Assembly: GCA_045577175.1 (NCBI GenBank)
Contig: JAZNHT010000055.1
Location: 1-33,525 of the forward strand
DNA length: 33,525 nt
DNA from: SIG701 sp045577175
GTDB lineage: Bacteria > Bacillota > Clostridia > Oscillospirales > CAG-272
Reading direction: 5' to 3'
The first letter of the stretch is position 1. The number at the start of each line of letters is the position of its first letter. Both the position numbers and the translations under genes were made by a program. Of this stretch, positions 17,971 through 25,797 are shown piece by piece. The notes beneath the pieces are model-generated. The model ran no database searches. It saw nothing but the letters and a program-made list of their open reading frames with translations, and was not told where the DNA came from.

Positions 17971-18006
17971 AAAACGGGCGACGCTTTCCGCTGTCGCCCG
18001 TTTTTT
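17971..18006. terminator. Bidirectional intrinsic terminator
   Basis: AAAACGGGCGAC (17971-17982) pairs with GTCGCCCGTTTT (17993-18004) around a 10-nt loop, with T6 on the plus side and A4 on the other. It ends the glucosyltransferase transcript and, from the other side, that of the membrane protein whose stop is at 18008. Confidence 0.93.
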
Positions 18007-18007
18007 G

Positions 18008-18877
18008 TCATGTCCGCGCATCCCACCTCGCGTAGATCAGGATGTCTGCCGAATAGCATCTCTCCGTTTTCGGCTCGTAATACGTTGTCACCGTGCCCTG
18101 CACGATGTTCTTCCTTCCGTCCGAATCCTCCGCCATTCCGAAAATGGTCGGCAGCTCGGTCTGTGCATCCGGCACGAAAATGTGCTCGTACTCCGTTTCC
18201 TTCAGCTCAATCCTCACGTTTCTGAATCCGCGTGCCTTCAGCTTAGGGAGCAGATACGCGCGCACACGGCAAAGCTCCTCCTCGTTTTTCTGCCTGGAAT
18301 ACGTCTCCCCCGTCTGATCCGCCTGCACGGAGTACACGTACATGCCCTCCGTCAGTCCCCGCTCGGCGAACTGCGCAAACTGCGCCGTGACCTCCCCCAT
18401 CAAAACGGAGAGCAGCACGGTCTCCTCCGTCTGCGAACGGAGCTTCCGACTCGGGCTCGGACGGCGAAGGAGACGCACCGCGCGCCATAGAATCAGCGGT
18501 ATCGGATACAGCGAAAGAAGCCTGTACCACGTAAAGGAAAACGACAGCGGCAGAGAGGCGATAAAGTACGAGGCTCCGCTGTGCAAAGCGGAAAACAGAA
18601 GCCCAAGCAGGCATAAATACACAAGCCAACCCTTTCCGAGCCGCTCCGACAGACGTGCCGCCGCCTGTTTGTGCGCGGCAAGCACCGCATACAGCAAAAA
18701 AAGAAATACGCACAGCACGCACGGCATACCGAGAATGGCCGCCTTATCCGCAGCGGTCAGGATGCCGATGCGTGCCGAAAACACGCGCATCCCCGCCGCG
18801 CCGAGCAGCAAAAGATAGCTCACGGCAAGCACACGGACAGCGGTTGCGATCGCGGAAGGAATTGTGCGTTTTGTCAT
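18008..18877 (-). CDS. Membrane protein of unknown function, four predicted membrane segments
   Basis: The 289-residue product has four hydrophobic segments (about 12-34, 43-67, 82-105, 110-133) followed by a hydrophilic domain of about 150 residues, probably cytoplasmic, with no family I recognise. The C-terminal part contains EETVLLSVLMGEVTAQFAQF, then YSVQADQTGETY and EYEHIFVPDAQTELPTIFGM; it looks like a folded alpha/beta domain. The start is an ATG at 18877 with AAAGGA about 11 nt upstream and a promoter at 18919-18947. It is divergent from the XRE regulator gene and shares the box-containing region with it, so it is the likely target of that regulator. It stops next to the terminator at 17971. 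Confidence 0.8.
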   Translation of the reverse strand: MTKRTIPSAIATAVRVLAVSYLLLLGAAGMRVFSARIGILTAADKAAILGMPCVLCVFLFLLYAVLAAHKQAAARLSERLGKGWLVYLCLLGLLFSALHSGASYFIASLPLSFSFTWYRLLSLYPIPLILWRAVRLLRRPSPSRKLRSQTEETVLLSVLMGEVTAQFAQFAERGLTEGMYVYSVQADQTGETYSRQKNEEELCRVRAYLLPKLKARGFRNVRIELKETEYEHIFVPDAQTELPTIFGMAEDSDGRKNIVQGTVTTYYEPKTERCYSADILIYARWDART

Positions 18878-18891
18878 AAATTCACCGATCC

Positions 18892-18975
18892 TTTTTCGTA
18901 ATTGTTCTTTTCGTAAATATTATACGGCAAATACTATTAAAAAGCAAGTGTTTTTCGATTATAATTAACGAAAAA
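18892..18975. promoter_or_regulatory. Repeated TTTTCGTAA-type boxes in the divergent XRE/membrane-protein region
   Basis: Three related motifs occur within 84 bp: TTTTTCGTA at 18892-18900, TTTTCGTAA at 18908-18916 and an interrupted palindrome from TTTTTCG (18951-18957) to CGAAAAA (18969-18975). The palindrome encloses TTATAATTAA, so it overlaps the likely -10 box of the XRE gene, and the second box lies just downstream of the -10 of the membrane protein promoter. This layout suits an autoregulating repressor. Confidence 0.55.
18919..18947 (-). promoter_or_regulatory. SigA-type promoter of the membrane protein gene
   Basis: On the minus strand TTGCTT (18947-18942), a 17-bp spacer and TATAAT (18924-18919), about 42 bp before the ATG. 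Confidence 0.7.
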
Positions 18976-19002
18976 GACAATCACGGGAGAGGAGGTGCAA
19001 AA

Positions 19003-19308
19003 TTGAAGGACGTTCTCGCAGAGATCGTTAAGCTGCGTGAGGCACGGGGATGGAGCGAATACCAGCTTGCGGAGAGATCCGGACTTCCGCAATCGACGAT
19101 TTCATCGTGGTATCGGAAAAAGGCTCTGCCGTCGGTCACGTCGCTGGAACGGATCTGTGACACATTTGGTATCACAATGTCTTCTCTGTTCGCAGATGAT
19201 GCGGATGCGGTCGTTTTAAGCGACACGCAGAAGGAGCTGCTTCGCGCCTGGGCGCATCTGGACAACGAACAGCAGGAAGCTCTTCTTTCATTTCTAAGAA
19301 AAATGTAA
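19003..19308 (+). CDS. Small XRE-family transcriptional regulator
   Basis: A 101-residue protein with a helix-turn-helix domain of the XRE/Cro type (IVKLREARGWSEYQLAERSG, then LPQSTISSWYRKKALPS and LERICDTFGITMSSLF, residues 8-63). A short helical tail follows (DTQKELLRAWAHLDNEQQEA) that may mediate dimerisation. The start codon is TTG at 19003, supported by a strong GGAGGTG site 7 nt upstream and by the domain beginning right after it. The TTG may limit expression. It is divergent from the membrane protein gene, with TTTTCG boxes in between, so local autoregulation is likely. It has no phage or plasmid neighbours and is not obviously part of a toxin-antitoxin pair. Confidence 0.9.
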   Translation: MKDVLAEIVKLREARGWSEYQLAERSGLPQSTISSWYRKKALPSVTSLERICDTFGITMSSLFADDADAVVLSDTQKELLRAWAHLDNEQQEALLSFLRKM

Positions 19309-19319
19309 AGCAGATACGT

Positions 19320-19355
19320 GAGAAATCGCAGGGGATCAAACCCCTGCGATTTCTC
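19320..19355. terminator. Perfect hairpin between convergent XRE and tcdA genes
   Basis: GAGAAATCGCAGGGG (19320-19334) pairs perfectly over 15 bp with 19341-19355, around ATCAAA. The right arm encodes the last residues of tcdA. No T-run follows on either side, so termination would be atypical, but the stem is very stable and could stabilise both 3' ends. Confidence 0.55.
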
Positions 19356-20049
19356 GTATAATCTCGCCTGCCATAATCAGTCCTGCCGCGCCCGGCACGA
19401 ACGAGATGCTGGACGGGACGATTTTTTTCACGCCGTCGCCGTCCGTGCCGACGGTGACGGGCTCCTCCTTGGAATAAACGACCTGCACGCCGCGTATACC
19501 GCGTACCTTCAGCTCGCGCCGCATCACACGCGAAAGCGGACAGACGCTCGTTTTCTCAATATCCGCGATCTCAAAGCGCTCGGGACGGAGCTTGTTGCCC
19601 GTCCCCATGCACGAAATCACGGGCACGCCCGCAGCCTTCGCGCGGACGATCAGCTCCACCTTCGCCGTGACGGTATCGACCGCATCGGCAACGTAGGTGA
19701 GTCCGGCAAGCGGCACCTGATCCGCCGTATCGGGGAGGTAGAAAAGGTCGTAAGTCTCAACAAGACAGTCCGGCGCGATCTGTGCGATCCGCTGCCGTGC
19801 CGCGTCCACCTTGCGCATCCCGACGGTGGAAACGTCCGCGATGAGCTGGCGGTTCAGATTCGATGGGGCGACGGCGTCTCCGTCCACGAGGATCAGTCTG
19901 CCGATGCCGGCACGGGCGAGTGCCTCCGCGACGTAGCTTCCGACACCGCCGACACCGAACACGGCGACCGATGCCGCCTTCAGCCGCGCCATCGCCTCCG
20001 CGCCGAGAAGTGCCTCCGTGCGCGCGGTGCGCTCTTTTTGTATATCCAT
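19336..20049 (-). CDS. tcdA: tRNA threonylcarbamoyladenosine dehydratase (ThiF/E1 family)
   Basis: A 237-residue E1-like protein. GVGGVGS at 32-38 is the ATP-binding glycine loop, LVDGDAVAPSNLNRQ the following adenylation segment, and DAVDT lies where family members have it. TcdA (CsdL) uses ATP to cyclise t6A37 to ct6A37 in tRNAs that read ANN codons. The start at 20049 was chosen because the longer frame begins inside mnmA. It lies 1 bp after the mnmA stop, with AGGTGA as its ribosome site, so mnmA and tcdA form a tRNA modification pair. Other ThiF-family roles are less likely because no sulfur-carrier gene is nearby. Confidence 0.9.
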   Translation of the reverse strand: MDIQKERTARTEALLGAEAMARLKAASVAVFGVGGVGSYVAEALARAGIGRLILVDGDAVAPSNLNRQLIADVSTVGMRKVDAARQRIAQIAPDCLVETYDLFYLPDTADQVPLAGLTYVADAVDTVTAKVELIVRAKAAGVPVISCMGTGNKLRPERFEIADIEKTSVCPLSRVMRRELKVRGIRGVQVVYSKEEPVTVGTDGDGVKKIVPSSISFVPGAAGLIMAGEIIREIAGV

Positions 20050-20050
20050 A

Positions 20051-21082
20051 TCAGTCACCTTTCCAATCTGTAATAACACCGCCGAGGACGACGTCCTCCC
20101 CGTCGTACAGAACGACCGACTGCCCTGCCGCAGGCGCGCGCAAGGGATCGTCAAAGCGCACCGTGAGGCGGTCGCCGTCAACTGCGGCAGTACACGGATA
20201 CGTCTGTCTCGTATAGCGGATTTTCGCGCACAGCCGCGTTTCTTTTTCGAGATCGGTGGGGGCGGCGGCGAGAAAATTGAGCCGATCGGCGAACACCGTC
20301 TTTGCGGACGGGGAGGCAGGCGCGACGATGACGCGATTGTTTTCGGCATCCCGCGCGGTGACGTACATATGATGCCCGACGGAGAGTCCGAGTCCGCGTC
20401 TCTGCCCGATCGTGTAGCACGCCTGATTTTTCGCTGTCCCGAGGACGGTGCCCGTGAGATCGGCAAAGGTGCCGTCGGGCAGAGGCACGCCCTCCCTTTC
20501 AAGAAAGGCGGCGTAATCCCCGTCGGGGATGAAGCAGATGTCCTGCGACTCCTTCGAGTGTGCGCAGGGGAGGCTTGCCTCCGCCGCGATCTCGCGGATC
20601 TCGGCTTTCGTGAATGAGCCGAGGGGGAGAATCAGTCGGGAGAGCACCGACTGCGGCAGTGCCCAGAGCATATACGTCTGATCCTTGGCGGAATCGGCGG
20701 CGGCGGAGACCGTATAGCGCGAGCCGATTTTCTTCACCCGGGCGTAGTGTCCCGTGGCGGCAAGCGGGATGCCGTTCTCATCCGCGAAGCGGATCAGAGA
20801 CGGGAATTTGACGGTACGGTTGCACGTGACGCACGGATTCGGCGTGTGTCCGCTTACGTATTCGTCCTTGAAATCGGTGATGACGGACTGCGCAAATTCC
20901 GCACGGACATTGTATGCCGAAAACGGGATGCCCATCGCATCGGCGACGGCGCGCGCAGAGGCGCAGTCCGCTTCGTGCATAAGGAGGGAGACGGCGTGCA
21001 CGCTGTATCCCTGCTCTCTCAAAAGATGGGCGCAGACGGCGGAATCGACGCCGCCGCTTACTCCGACAGCGACCGTGCTCAT
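20051..21082 (-). CDS. mnmA: tRNA-specific 2-thiouridylase MnmA
   Basis: The 343-residue length is slightly short of, but typical for, the family. It has the PP-loop SGGVDS at 9-14, the two catalytic cysteines in NPCVTCN (Cys84) and SQDICF (Cys183), and the C-terminal beta-barrel with IGQRRGLGLSVGHH. MnmA activates U34 of Lys, Glu and Gln tRNAs with ATP and inserts sulfur from a persulfide carrier. Its ATG overlaps the yfcE stop (ATGA). The partner cysteine desulfurase gene is not in this window. Confidence 0.96.
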   Translation of the reverse strand: MSTVAVGVSGGVDSAVCAHLLREQGYSVHAVSLLMHEADCASARAVADAMGIPFSAYNVRAEFAQSVITDFKDEYVSGHTPNPCVTCNRTVKFPSLIRFADENGIPLAATGHYARVKKIGSRYTVSAAADSAKDQTYMLWALPQSVLSRLILPLGSFTKAEIREIAAEASLPCAHSKESQDICFIPDGDYAAFLEREGVPLPDGTFADLTGTVLGTAKNQACYTIGQRRGLGLSVGHHMYVTARDAENNRVIVAPASPSAKTVFADRLNFLAAAPTDLEKETRLCAKIRYTRQTYPCTAAVDGDRLTVRFDDPLRAPAAGQSVVLYDGEDVVLGGVITDWKGD

Positions 21083-21606
21083 GCGCCGCCCTCCGAAAGC
21101 GTGACGGGGATGAAATCCGTCTCGGTCATAATCAGGCAGGCGTGCTCGCTGCCCGCTTTCGGGATCGAAACGGAGCCGGGATTGACGAAGCGCACGCCCT
21201 CGCGGACTTCATCCATGGGGATGTGGGTATGCCCCGACAGCATGACGTCGCCCGTGGCAAGCGGCGGCGGATTATCGGGGGAGAATTTGTGCCCGTGGGT
21301 GAGGTAAACGAGGCGATCGCCCTGCGCGATGACGGCGTAATCCGCCATGACGGGGAACGGAAGCACCATCTGATCGACCTCCGCCTCGCAGTTGCCGCGC
21401 ACGGCGAGGATTTTTTCTTTATAGGGGGAGAGCATGGCGATGACGTCCTTGGGCGCGTACTCATCGGGCAGATCGTTGCGCGGTCCGTGATAGAGAATAT
21501 CGCCGAGGAGGACAAGGCGCGAGGCACCGGATTTCTCGAATGCGTCAAGCATGGCGCGGCACCATTTCGCGGAGCCGTGGATATCGGAGGCGATGAAGTA
21601 AAGCAT
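21079..21606 (-). CDS. yfcE: YfcE-type metallophosphoesterase
   Basis: A 175-residue calcineurin-like phosphoesterase of the YfcE/MJ0936 family. Metal-binding motifs are all present: SDIHG (7-11), LLGDILYHG, GNCE, THGH and SGHTHIP. E. coli YfcE hydrolyses artificial phosphodiesters; the natural substrate is unclear. It is the first gene of the yfcE-mnmA-tcdA run, with AAAGGAG about 10 nt before the ATG. An AT-rich leader of about 40 nt separates it from mosaic element B, and no standard promoter is visible, so transcription may begin in or near the element. Confidence 0.92.
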   Translation of the reverse strand: MLYFIASDIHGSAKWCRAMLDAFEKSGASRLVLLGDILYHGPRNDLPDEYAPKDVIAMLSPYKEKILAVRGNCEAEVDQMVLPFPVMADYAVIAQGDRLVYLTHGHKFSPDNPPPLATGDVMLSGHTHIPMDEVREGVRFVNPGSVSIPKAGSEHACLIMTETDFIPVTLSEGGA

Positions 21607-21649
21607 GGGGGAGGTCTCCTTTATTTTTTATTTTTTATTTTCGTATTTC

Positions 21650-22262
21650 TACTGTCTGCTGACGGCAGGTTTGCACGAGTCGCTCGTGCAGGGGGATTAG
21701 GGGGACGCTTCGCGTCCACGGGGATACGTGGAGGTGTGCAGCGCGCCACACCTCCACACCACCGTCGCGCCGAGATGCCTTTCTAAAAAGGCATCTCGCA
21801 GAGGGAGAGGAGGAGTCCTCCCCTCTTGGAACTCCCCTCTACATAGCGCTTCTTCAGCGAAACATAAGTCAACATACCACTTTAGCTTCAGCGAAAGTGG
21901 AGAGTTATGATCGAACTTTTGTGCGAACAAAGGCTAAACGCTTTCGTTAAAGACGCGCTTCGCGCGAGGGATTGGCTGGGATTTATACGTCCGATTTCCG
22001 ATCGGAAGCAGTATGCGGAGGTGAAGTTGAGATACGGGAGGACGCGGCGCAATCCTGCAAACTCTCCGTAGGAGATGGCAGATGGGAGATTCTGAACGCA
22101 ACGGCTACGCTTTGGCAAAAGTGGTACGTTGGCGAACATTTTCCGCTACACCCCAAGGGAGTGGGGTGCAGGGGAGAGGGAATGCCCCTCTCCCCTTGCC
22201 GTGGCGGTGGTGTGGAGGCGTTCCACGTTTAACGCCTCCACGTCTCCCCTCGCAAATGTTAC
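21650..22262. repeat. Mosaic palindromic intergenic element, copy B
   Basis: No credible ORF is present. End hairpins are at 21728-21757 and 22212-22241 (11-bp stems, 8-nt loops). The inner inverted repeats start near 21870 and end near 22131. The core hairpin CGCGC/GCGCG is at 21954-21966. Additional perfect hairpins are inserted: GAGATGCCTTT/AAAGGCATCTC at 21772-21797, and GCACGAG/CTCGTGC and GGACGC/GCGTCC between 21670 and 21720. The right terminal hairpin is identical to those of copies A and D. The left half (about 21805-21910) is nearly identical to copy C. The left end faces the yfcE start and the right end (CGCAAATGTTAC) lies 25 bp after the radical SAM stop. Confidence 0.85.
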
Positions 22263-22286
22263 AGAGGAGCGTGAGGACCGCCGTCC

Positions 22287-23150
22287 TCACTCAAACTCCG
22301 GCGTGTAGCGCGCGCTCGCGCTCTCCGCCTCCTGCGAAAATCCCTCATAGCCGAGGGAGAGCGCGTGCTCTCTCACCGCTTCGTACTCAAACGTCGTCAC
22401 ACGGCGCGTGAGTGCTTTAATCTCCCTTGGCGCAAAATCCGGCGTGTACTGCCGCATAAGCGAAAGAATCACACCGCAAGACGGCACCGCTTTTGCCGCA
22501 AGGGAGAGCGCCGCTATCGAATCCTTCCGTCCGCCGGGGAGAACGAGATGGCGGAGAATAATCCCCCTCCGCATCCGATCCCCGTCAAAGACGGGATCGC
22601 CGAGTGCCTCGTACATCTCCGTGAGCGCACGGGCGGCAATTTCGGGATAATCGGGTGCGCCGCTGTACGCGGCGGCGAGCTCTGCCGTGCCGTACTTGAA
22701 ATCCGTCAGAAATATATCCACCAGACCGCGGCACGCGCGGACAGTCTCAACCGTTTCGTAGCCGCCCGTGTTCCATACGACGGGGATTTTCAGAGAATCC
22801 TTCACGGCGGAGAGCGCGGCAAGAATCTCCCACCCGTACTGCGTCGGCGAGACGAGATCGATATTCTCCGCCCCGTTTTTCTGAAGCGTGAGCATCTCCT
22901 CCGCCAAGCGATCCGTATCCCACACCTCGCCGATCTGCTCACCGCGGGAGATCGCCTTGTTCTGGCAATAAACGCACGAAAGCGGACAGTGGGAGAAGAA
23001 GATCGCGCCGGATTTTTCGCCGAGGCACGGCTCCTCCCACGGGTGGAGCATCACGCGTCCGACACGGATGCCGCTTGACGCGCCGCACTGCCCGATTTCG
23101 CCCGATTCGCGATCCGCAAGGCAGTTTTTCGGGCATCTCGTGCAGATCAT
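22287..23150 (-). CDS. Radical SAM protein, PflX family (COG1313-like)
   Basis: The 287-residue protein has an N-terminal cysteine set (CTRCPKNC at 3-10 and Cys22) and the radical SAM CxxxCxxC motif at 55-62 (CPLSCVYC). GAENIDLVSPTQYG, VVWNTGGYE and DIFLTDFKYG follow, matching the PflX group related to pyruvate formate-lyase activating enzymes. It reduces SAM on a [4Fe-4S] cluster; the target is unknown for this family. The start at 23150 overlaps the TGA of the pseudoprotease gene by 4 bp; the longer frame lies inside that gene. Being last in an operon with two secreted subtilase-like proteins is unusual, because this enzyme should be cytoplasmic. Confidence 0.9.
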   Translation of the reverse strand: MICTRCPKNCLADRESGEIGQCGASSGIRVGRVMLHPWEEPCLGEKSGAIFFSHCPLSCVYCQNKAISRGEQIGEVWDTDRLAEEMLTLQKNGAENIDLVSPTQYGWEILAALSAVKDSLKIPVVWNTGGYETVETVRACRGLVDIFLTDFKYGTAELAAAYSGAPDYPEIAARALTEMYEALGDPVFDGDRMRRGIILRHLVLPGGRKDSIAALSLAAKAVPSCGVILSLMRQYTPDFAPREIKALTRRVTTFEYEAVREHALSLGYEGFSQEAESASARYTPEFE

Positions 23151-25795
23151 TCGCCGCCCTCCGCCATCTCGGAAAGCTCCTTCGGCGTCAGTCGGATGAC
23201 GGTGTAGCCGCCTGCGTAATCCGTGACCTCCGCATAAACCGTGGTATCGGACGGAATCTCCGCATCGATTGCGCACGTTTTTCCGCTGACAAATTCGTAG
23301 GTATACGTCCCGTTTTTGCCGTAGACGGACACGGTGCCGAGCGCCGTTTCATCCGCCGCTTTGGCAGTGATCCGATAGCCGCCCTCCGTTTTTGTGACGG
23401 TCAAATCGGTGAGCGTCGGCGCGGTGCCGTCCGCGTGCACGGTGAAGGTCAGCGTCTGCTCGTTTTCTCCCGAGCGGCAGATCACGTCCACCGTATATGC
23501 CCCGTCGGGGAACACGTATTCGGCATTGTCCGCCGCGGTAAAATCCCAAATCGGGATATTCGTCTGCACGCCCTTCGTGAGATAGCGCACGGCACCGCCC
23601 TTCTCTCCTTCGTAGATCAGGTGCCCGTCCGCATCGGTAACGCGGACGGTGACCGATTCGATATTGCGAAGCGGTGTGAGGGTCAGAATCAGATCGCCGC
23701 CGCGCAGGTGCACGGGGGAAACGATCGAATACGCATCGTCGTAGGTACGGACGGCGGACATTCTGTCAACCGTGCCGATTGTATACGCGCCGCTTGTATC
23801 GGGCATACGGACGGAGAGCGTCGCGGCGGCAAGGACGGCTGAGCCGTCAAACACGGACGCGTCCGCCAGCGGCAGCTTCTTCGGATCACCCCAGAATACA
23901 GTGATCGGGTGAACCGTGCTGTCCGCACCGCATGATGCCGTAATCCGTCCGTCCAGAAAGAAGCCGTGCGGCATCTGCTTTTGCAGATTCGAGAGCGTCC
24001 CGAGCTGCACGCTGACGGAGAGCGTCAGAGTCGCGCTTCTCCGCGCGCCGACGAGCACGGTCGCGCCCGATTTCGTAATATCGCGTGAGAGAAGTCCTGT
24101 CGTACAGCGGACACCGCTGACGGGGACAGATGCACCCGTGAGCCGTCCGTTCTCCCCGATTTCATCGGCGGAGAAATCGGCGCGCACCGTATAGCGCTTC
24201 ACTTCATTTGTAAGATTGACAACCGTGAGGCGCACGCGCACCGAGGAGGAATCCTCCGTGAGAAACGTGACGGACACCGCCTCCCCATACGGGGAGGTGA
24301 TCGCCGCACGGGTAAAAACACACGCGTCATCGATCAGACCGGCACCGGCGGTGCGCAGAGGAAGCGCGTTTTCCCCGATCGTGCGTGCGGATGCGGACAG
24401 AACAGATACGGCGAGGTCGCCGCTTTTGCCGAGCGCGTGCAGATATTCCGCCGCACGGGCGCAGTAGCCTGCCGCTTTTGCCGCCGCGTACCTTGTGCCG
24501 GATCGGTAGGCGTATCCGTCATCGCCTGCGGTGAGGACGTTCTCACCGATGCAGGAAAGCGAGACTGTGGCTGTAAACTCCTCCGTCACACCGGATGCGG
24601 AGAAGGCGGCAAGCCCCTCTTTTTTATCTTCAAAGGTGATCTCCCCCGGTGCATCCGCGCCGAAGAGGTACGCTCCGTCCGCCTCGTTGACCATGACGGC
24701 AGGAATTGTCGAGGAGGCAAGCGACATCTGCGCAAGACCGCCGCCGTTGTCCGCGACAATCATACCGACGGCACCGGCTTCGGCGGCGTATTTCGCCTTA
24801 TCGGAGAAGGAAATCTCACCGCGAATGACAACGGCGATCGCACCGCGGACATCGATGTTTTCATAATCCGCCGCCGCACCGAGATTCGGCACGCAGACGA
24901 TTTTGACCGTCTGTCCGGCGAACGCCTCGCCCATGCTGTATCCGAGATAGGTGAGGGAGGAATCGGTATAGTAGACAGGAAATTCCCCTGCCGTAAAGGA
25001 GAGGATATGCGCATACGGATCGCGTGCGGCGGCAACGGTGACCGCCGACGGGTAGGAGGAAATCTCACAAAGCGTACCGCGATCGACAAAGGCGGCAGGT
25101 GCGCTCTGCAGGATGGCACGGACGGCGGCAGACGGCTCGCCCGCACCGCCGAAGACGGGGATATTCGCCCGATCGGCGGCTTCAAACGCCCCCCGAAGGG
25201 CATCCCCCGGCTCCATGCGTGTGAAATCCGTGAGAATCACGTCCGCGCCGAGCGCGATGGCGTCGTAAATCGCTGTCGCGGCGGCCTCCGCACGGATCGT
25301 ATCGTCGCCGTCCTCCGAAGCCTTCATGAGAAGGAGCTGGGCATCGGGTGCGGTGCCGACAAAATCCGCCTCGTGGGTGATTTTGCCGTCCTCGGTGAGA
25401 GTATCGCCTGCGCCGATAAAATGTCCTGCGGCGACAGACGCAAGCTGTGTGCCCGTATCGGTGAGATTGGTAAGATCGGTATCGACCCCGTCCGCGCAGT
25501 AGTCGAGCGCGAGGGGGATTTTTTCGCTTACATACGCCGCCGCATACGCGCGTCCGAGCTCACGGGTGATGTCCGCCCGATCAAGCGACGGGGACGCGGG
25601 CGCGACGGAGAAAGCCTCATGCCCCACGTCAAATCCGGCTTCGATGACGGCGATGACGGTGCCCTCGCCCGTGTAATCGGAGATATACGGCGAGACCGCC
25701 TCCTCGGGAGACGCGAATACGGGCAAAACGGGCAGAAGCAAAAGTGCCGCGAGAAGCACGGCGAGGACACGGACGGAGAAAATTCTTCGTTTCAC
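23147..25795 (-). CDS. Secreted subtilase-like pseudoprotease (catalytic residues lost)
   Basis: An 882-residue paralogue of the protease encoded just upstream, with a Sec signal peptide (1-28, VFA) instead of a lipobox. It keeps the overall layout: S8 region, inserted PA-like segment (VIRGEISFSDKAKYAAEAGA), second S8 half and C-terminal beta domains. The catalytic sites are gone: IDTGFD has become IEAGFD (Glu52), DAHGTH has become DTGTQ (about 113-117, no His), the oxyanion GND is GEP, and SGTSMAS is SGTRYAA (Arg435). It should be inactive and may be a binding or regulatory partner. The start is GTG at 25795, two bases after the protease stop, with GGAGG upstream. It is a full-length intact frame, so it is not a decaying gene. 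Confidence 0.88.
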   Translation of the reverse strand: MKRRIFSVRVLAVLLAALLLLPVLPVFASPEEAVSPYISDYTGEGTVIAVIEAGFDVGHEAFSVAPASPSLDRADITRELGRAYAAAYVSEKIPLALDYCADGVDTDLTNLTDTGTQLASVAAGHFIGAGDTLTEDGKITHEADFVGTAPDAQLLLMKASEDGDDTIRAEAAATAIYDAIALGADVILTDFTRMEPGDALRGAFEAADRANIPVFGGAGEPSAAVRAILQSAPAAFVDRGTLCEISSYPSAVTVAAARDPYAHILSFTAGEFPVYYTDSSLTYLGYSMGEAFAGQTVKIVCVPNLGAAADYENIDVRGAIAVVIRGEISFSDKAKYAAEAGAVGMIVADNGGGLAQMSLASSTIPAVMVNEADGAYLFGADAPGEITFEDKKEGLAAFSASGVTEEFTATVSLSCIGENVLTAGDDGYAYRSGTRYAAAKAAGYCARAAEYLHALGKSGDLAVSVLSASARTIGENALPLRTAGAGLIDDACVFTRAAITSPYGEAVSVTFLTEDSSSVRVRLTVVNLTNEVKRYTVRADFSADEIGENGRLTGASVPVSGVRCTTGLLSRDITKSGATVLVGARRSATLTLSVSVQLGTLSNLQKQMPHGFFLDGRITASCGADSTVHPITVFWGDPKKLPLADASVFDGSAVLAAATLSVRMPDTSGAYTIGTVDRMSAVRTYDDAYSIVSPVHLRGGDLILTLTPLRNIESVTVRVTDADGHLIYEGEKGGAVRYLTKGVQTNIPIWDFTAADNAEYVFPDGAYTVDVICRSGENEQTLTFTVHADGTAPTLTDLTVTKTEGGYRITAKAADETALGTVSVYGKNGTYTYEFVSGKTCAIDAEIPSDTTVYAEVTDYAGGYTVIRLTPKELSEMAEGGE

Positions 25796-25797
25796 AA

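Noticed and set aside
23147..25795. Decaying pseudogene interpretation of the second subtilase
   Set aside because: The frame of 882 codons is uninterrupted, has its own signal peptide and ribosome site and keeps accessory domains; substitutions are confined to catalytic positions, which suits a functional pseudoenzyme.
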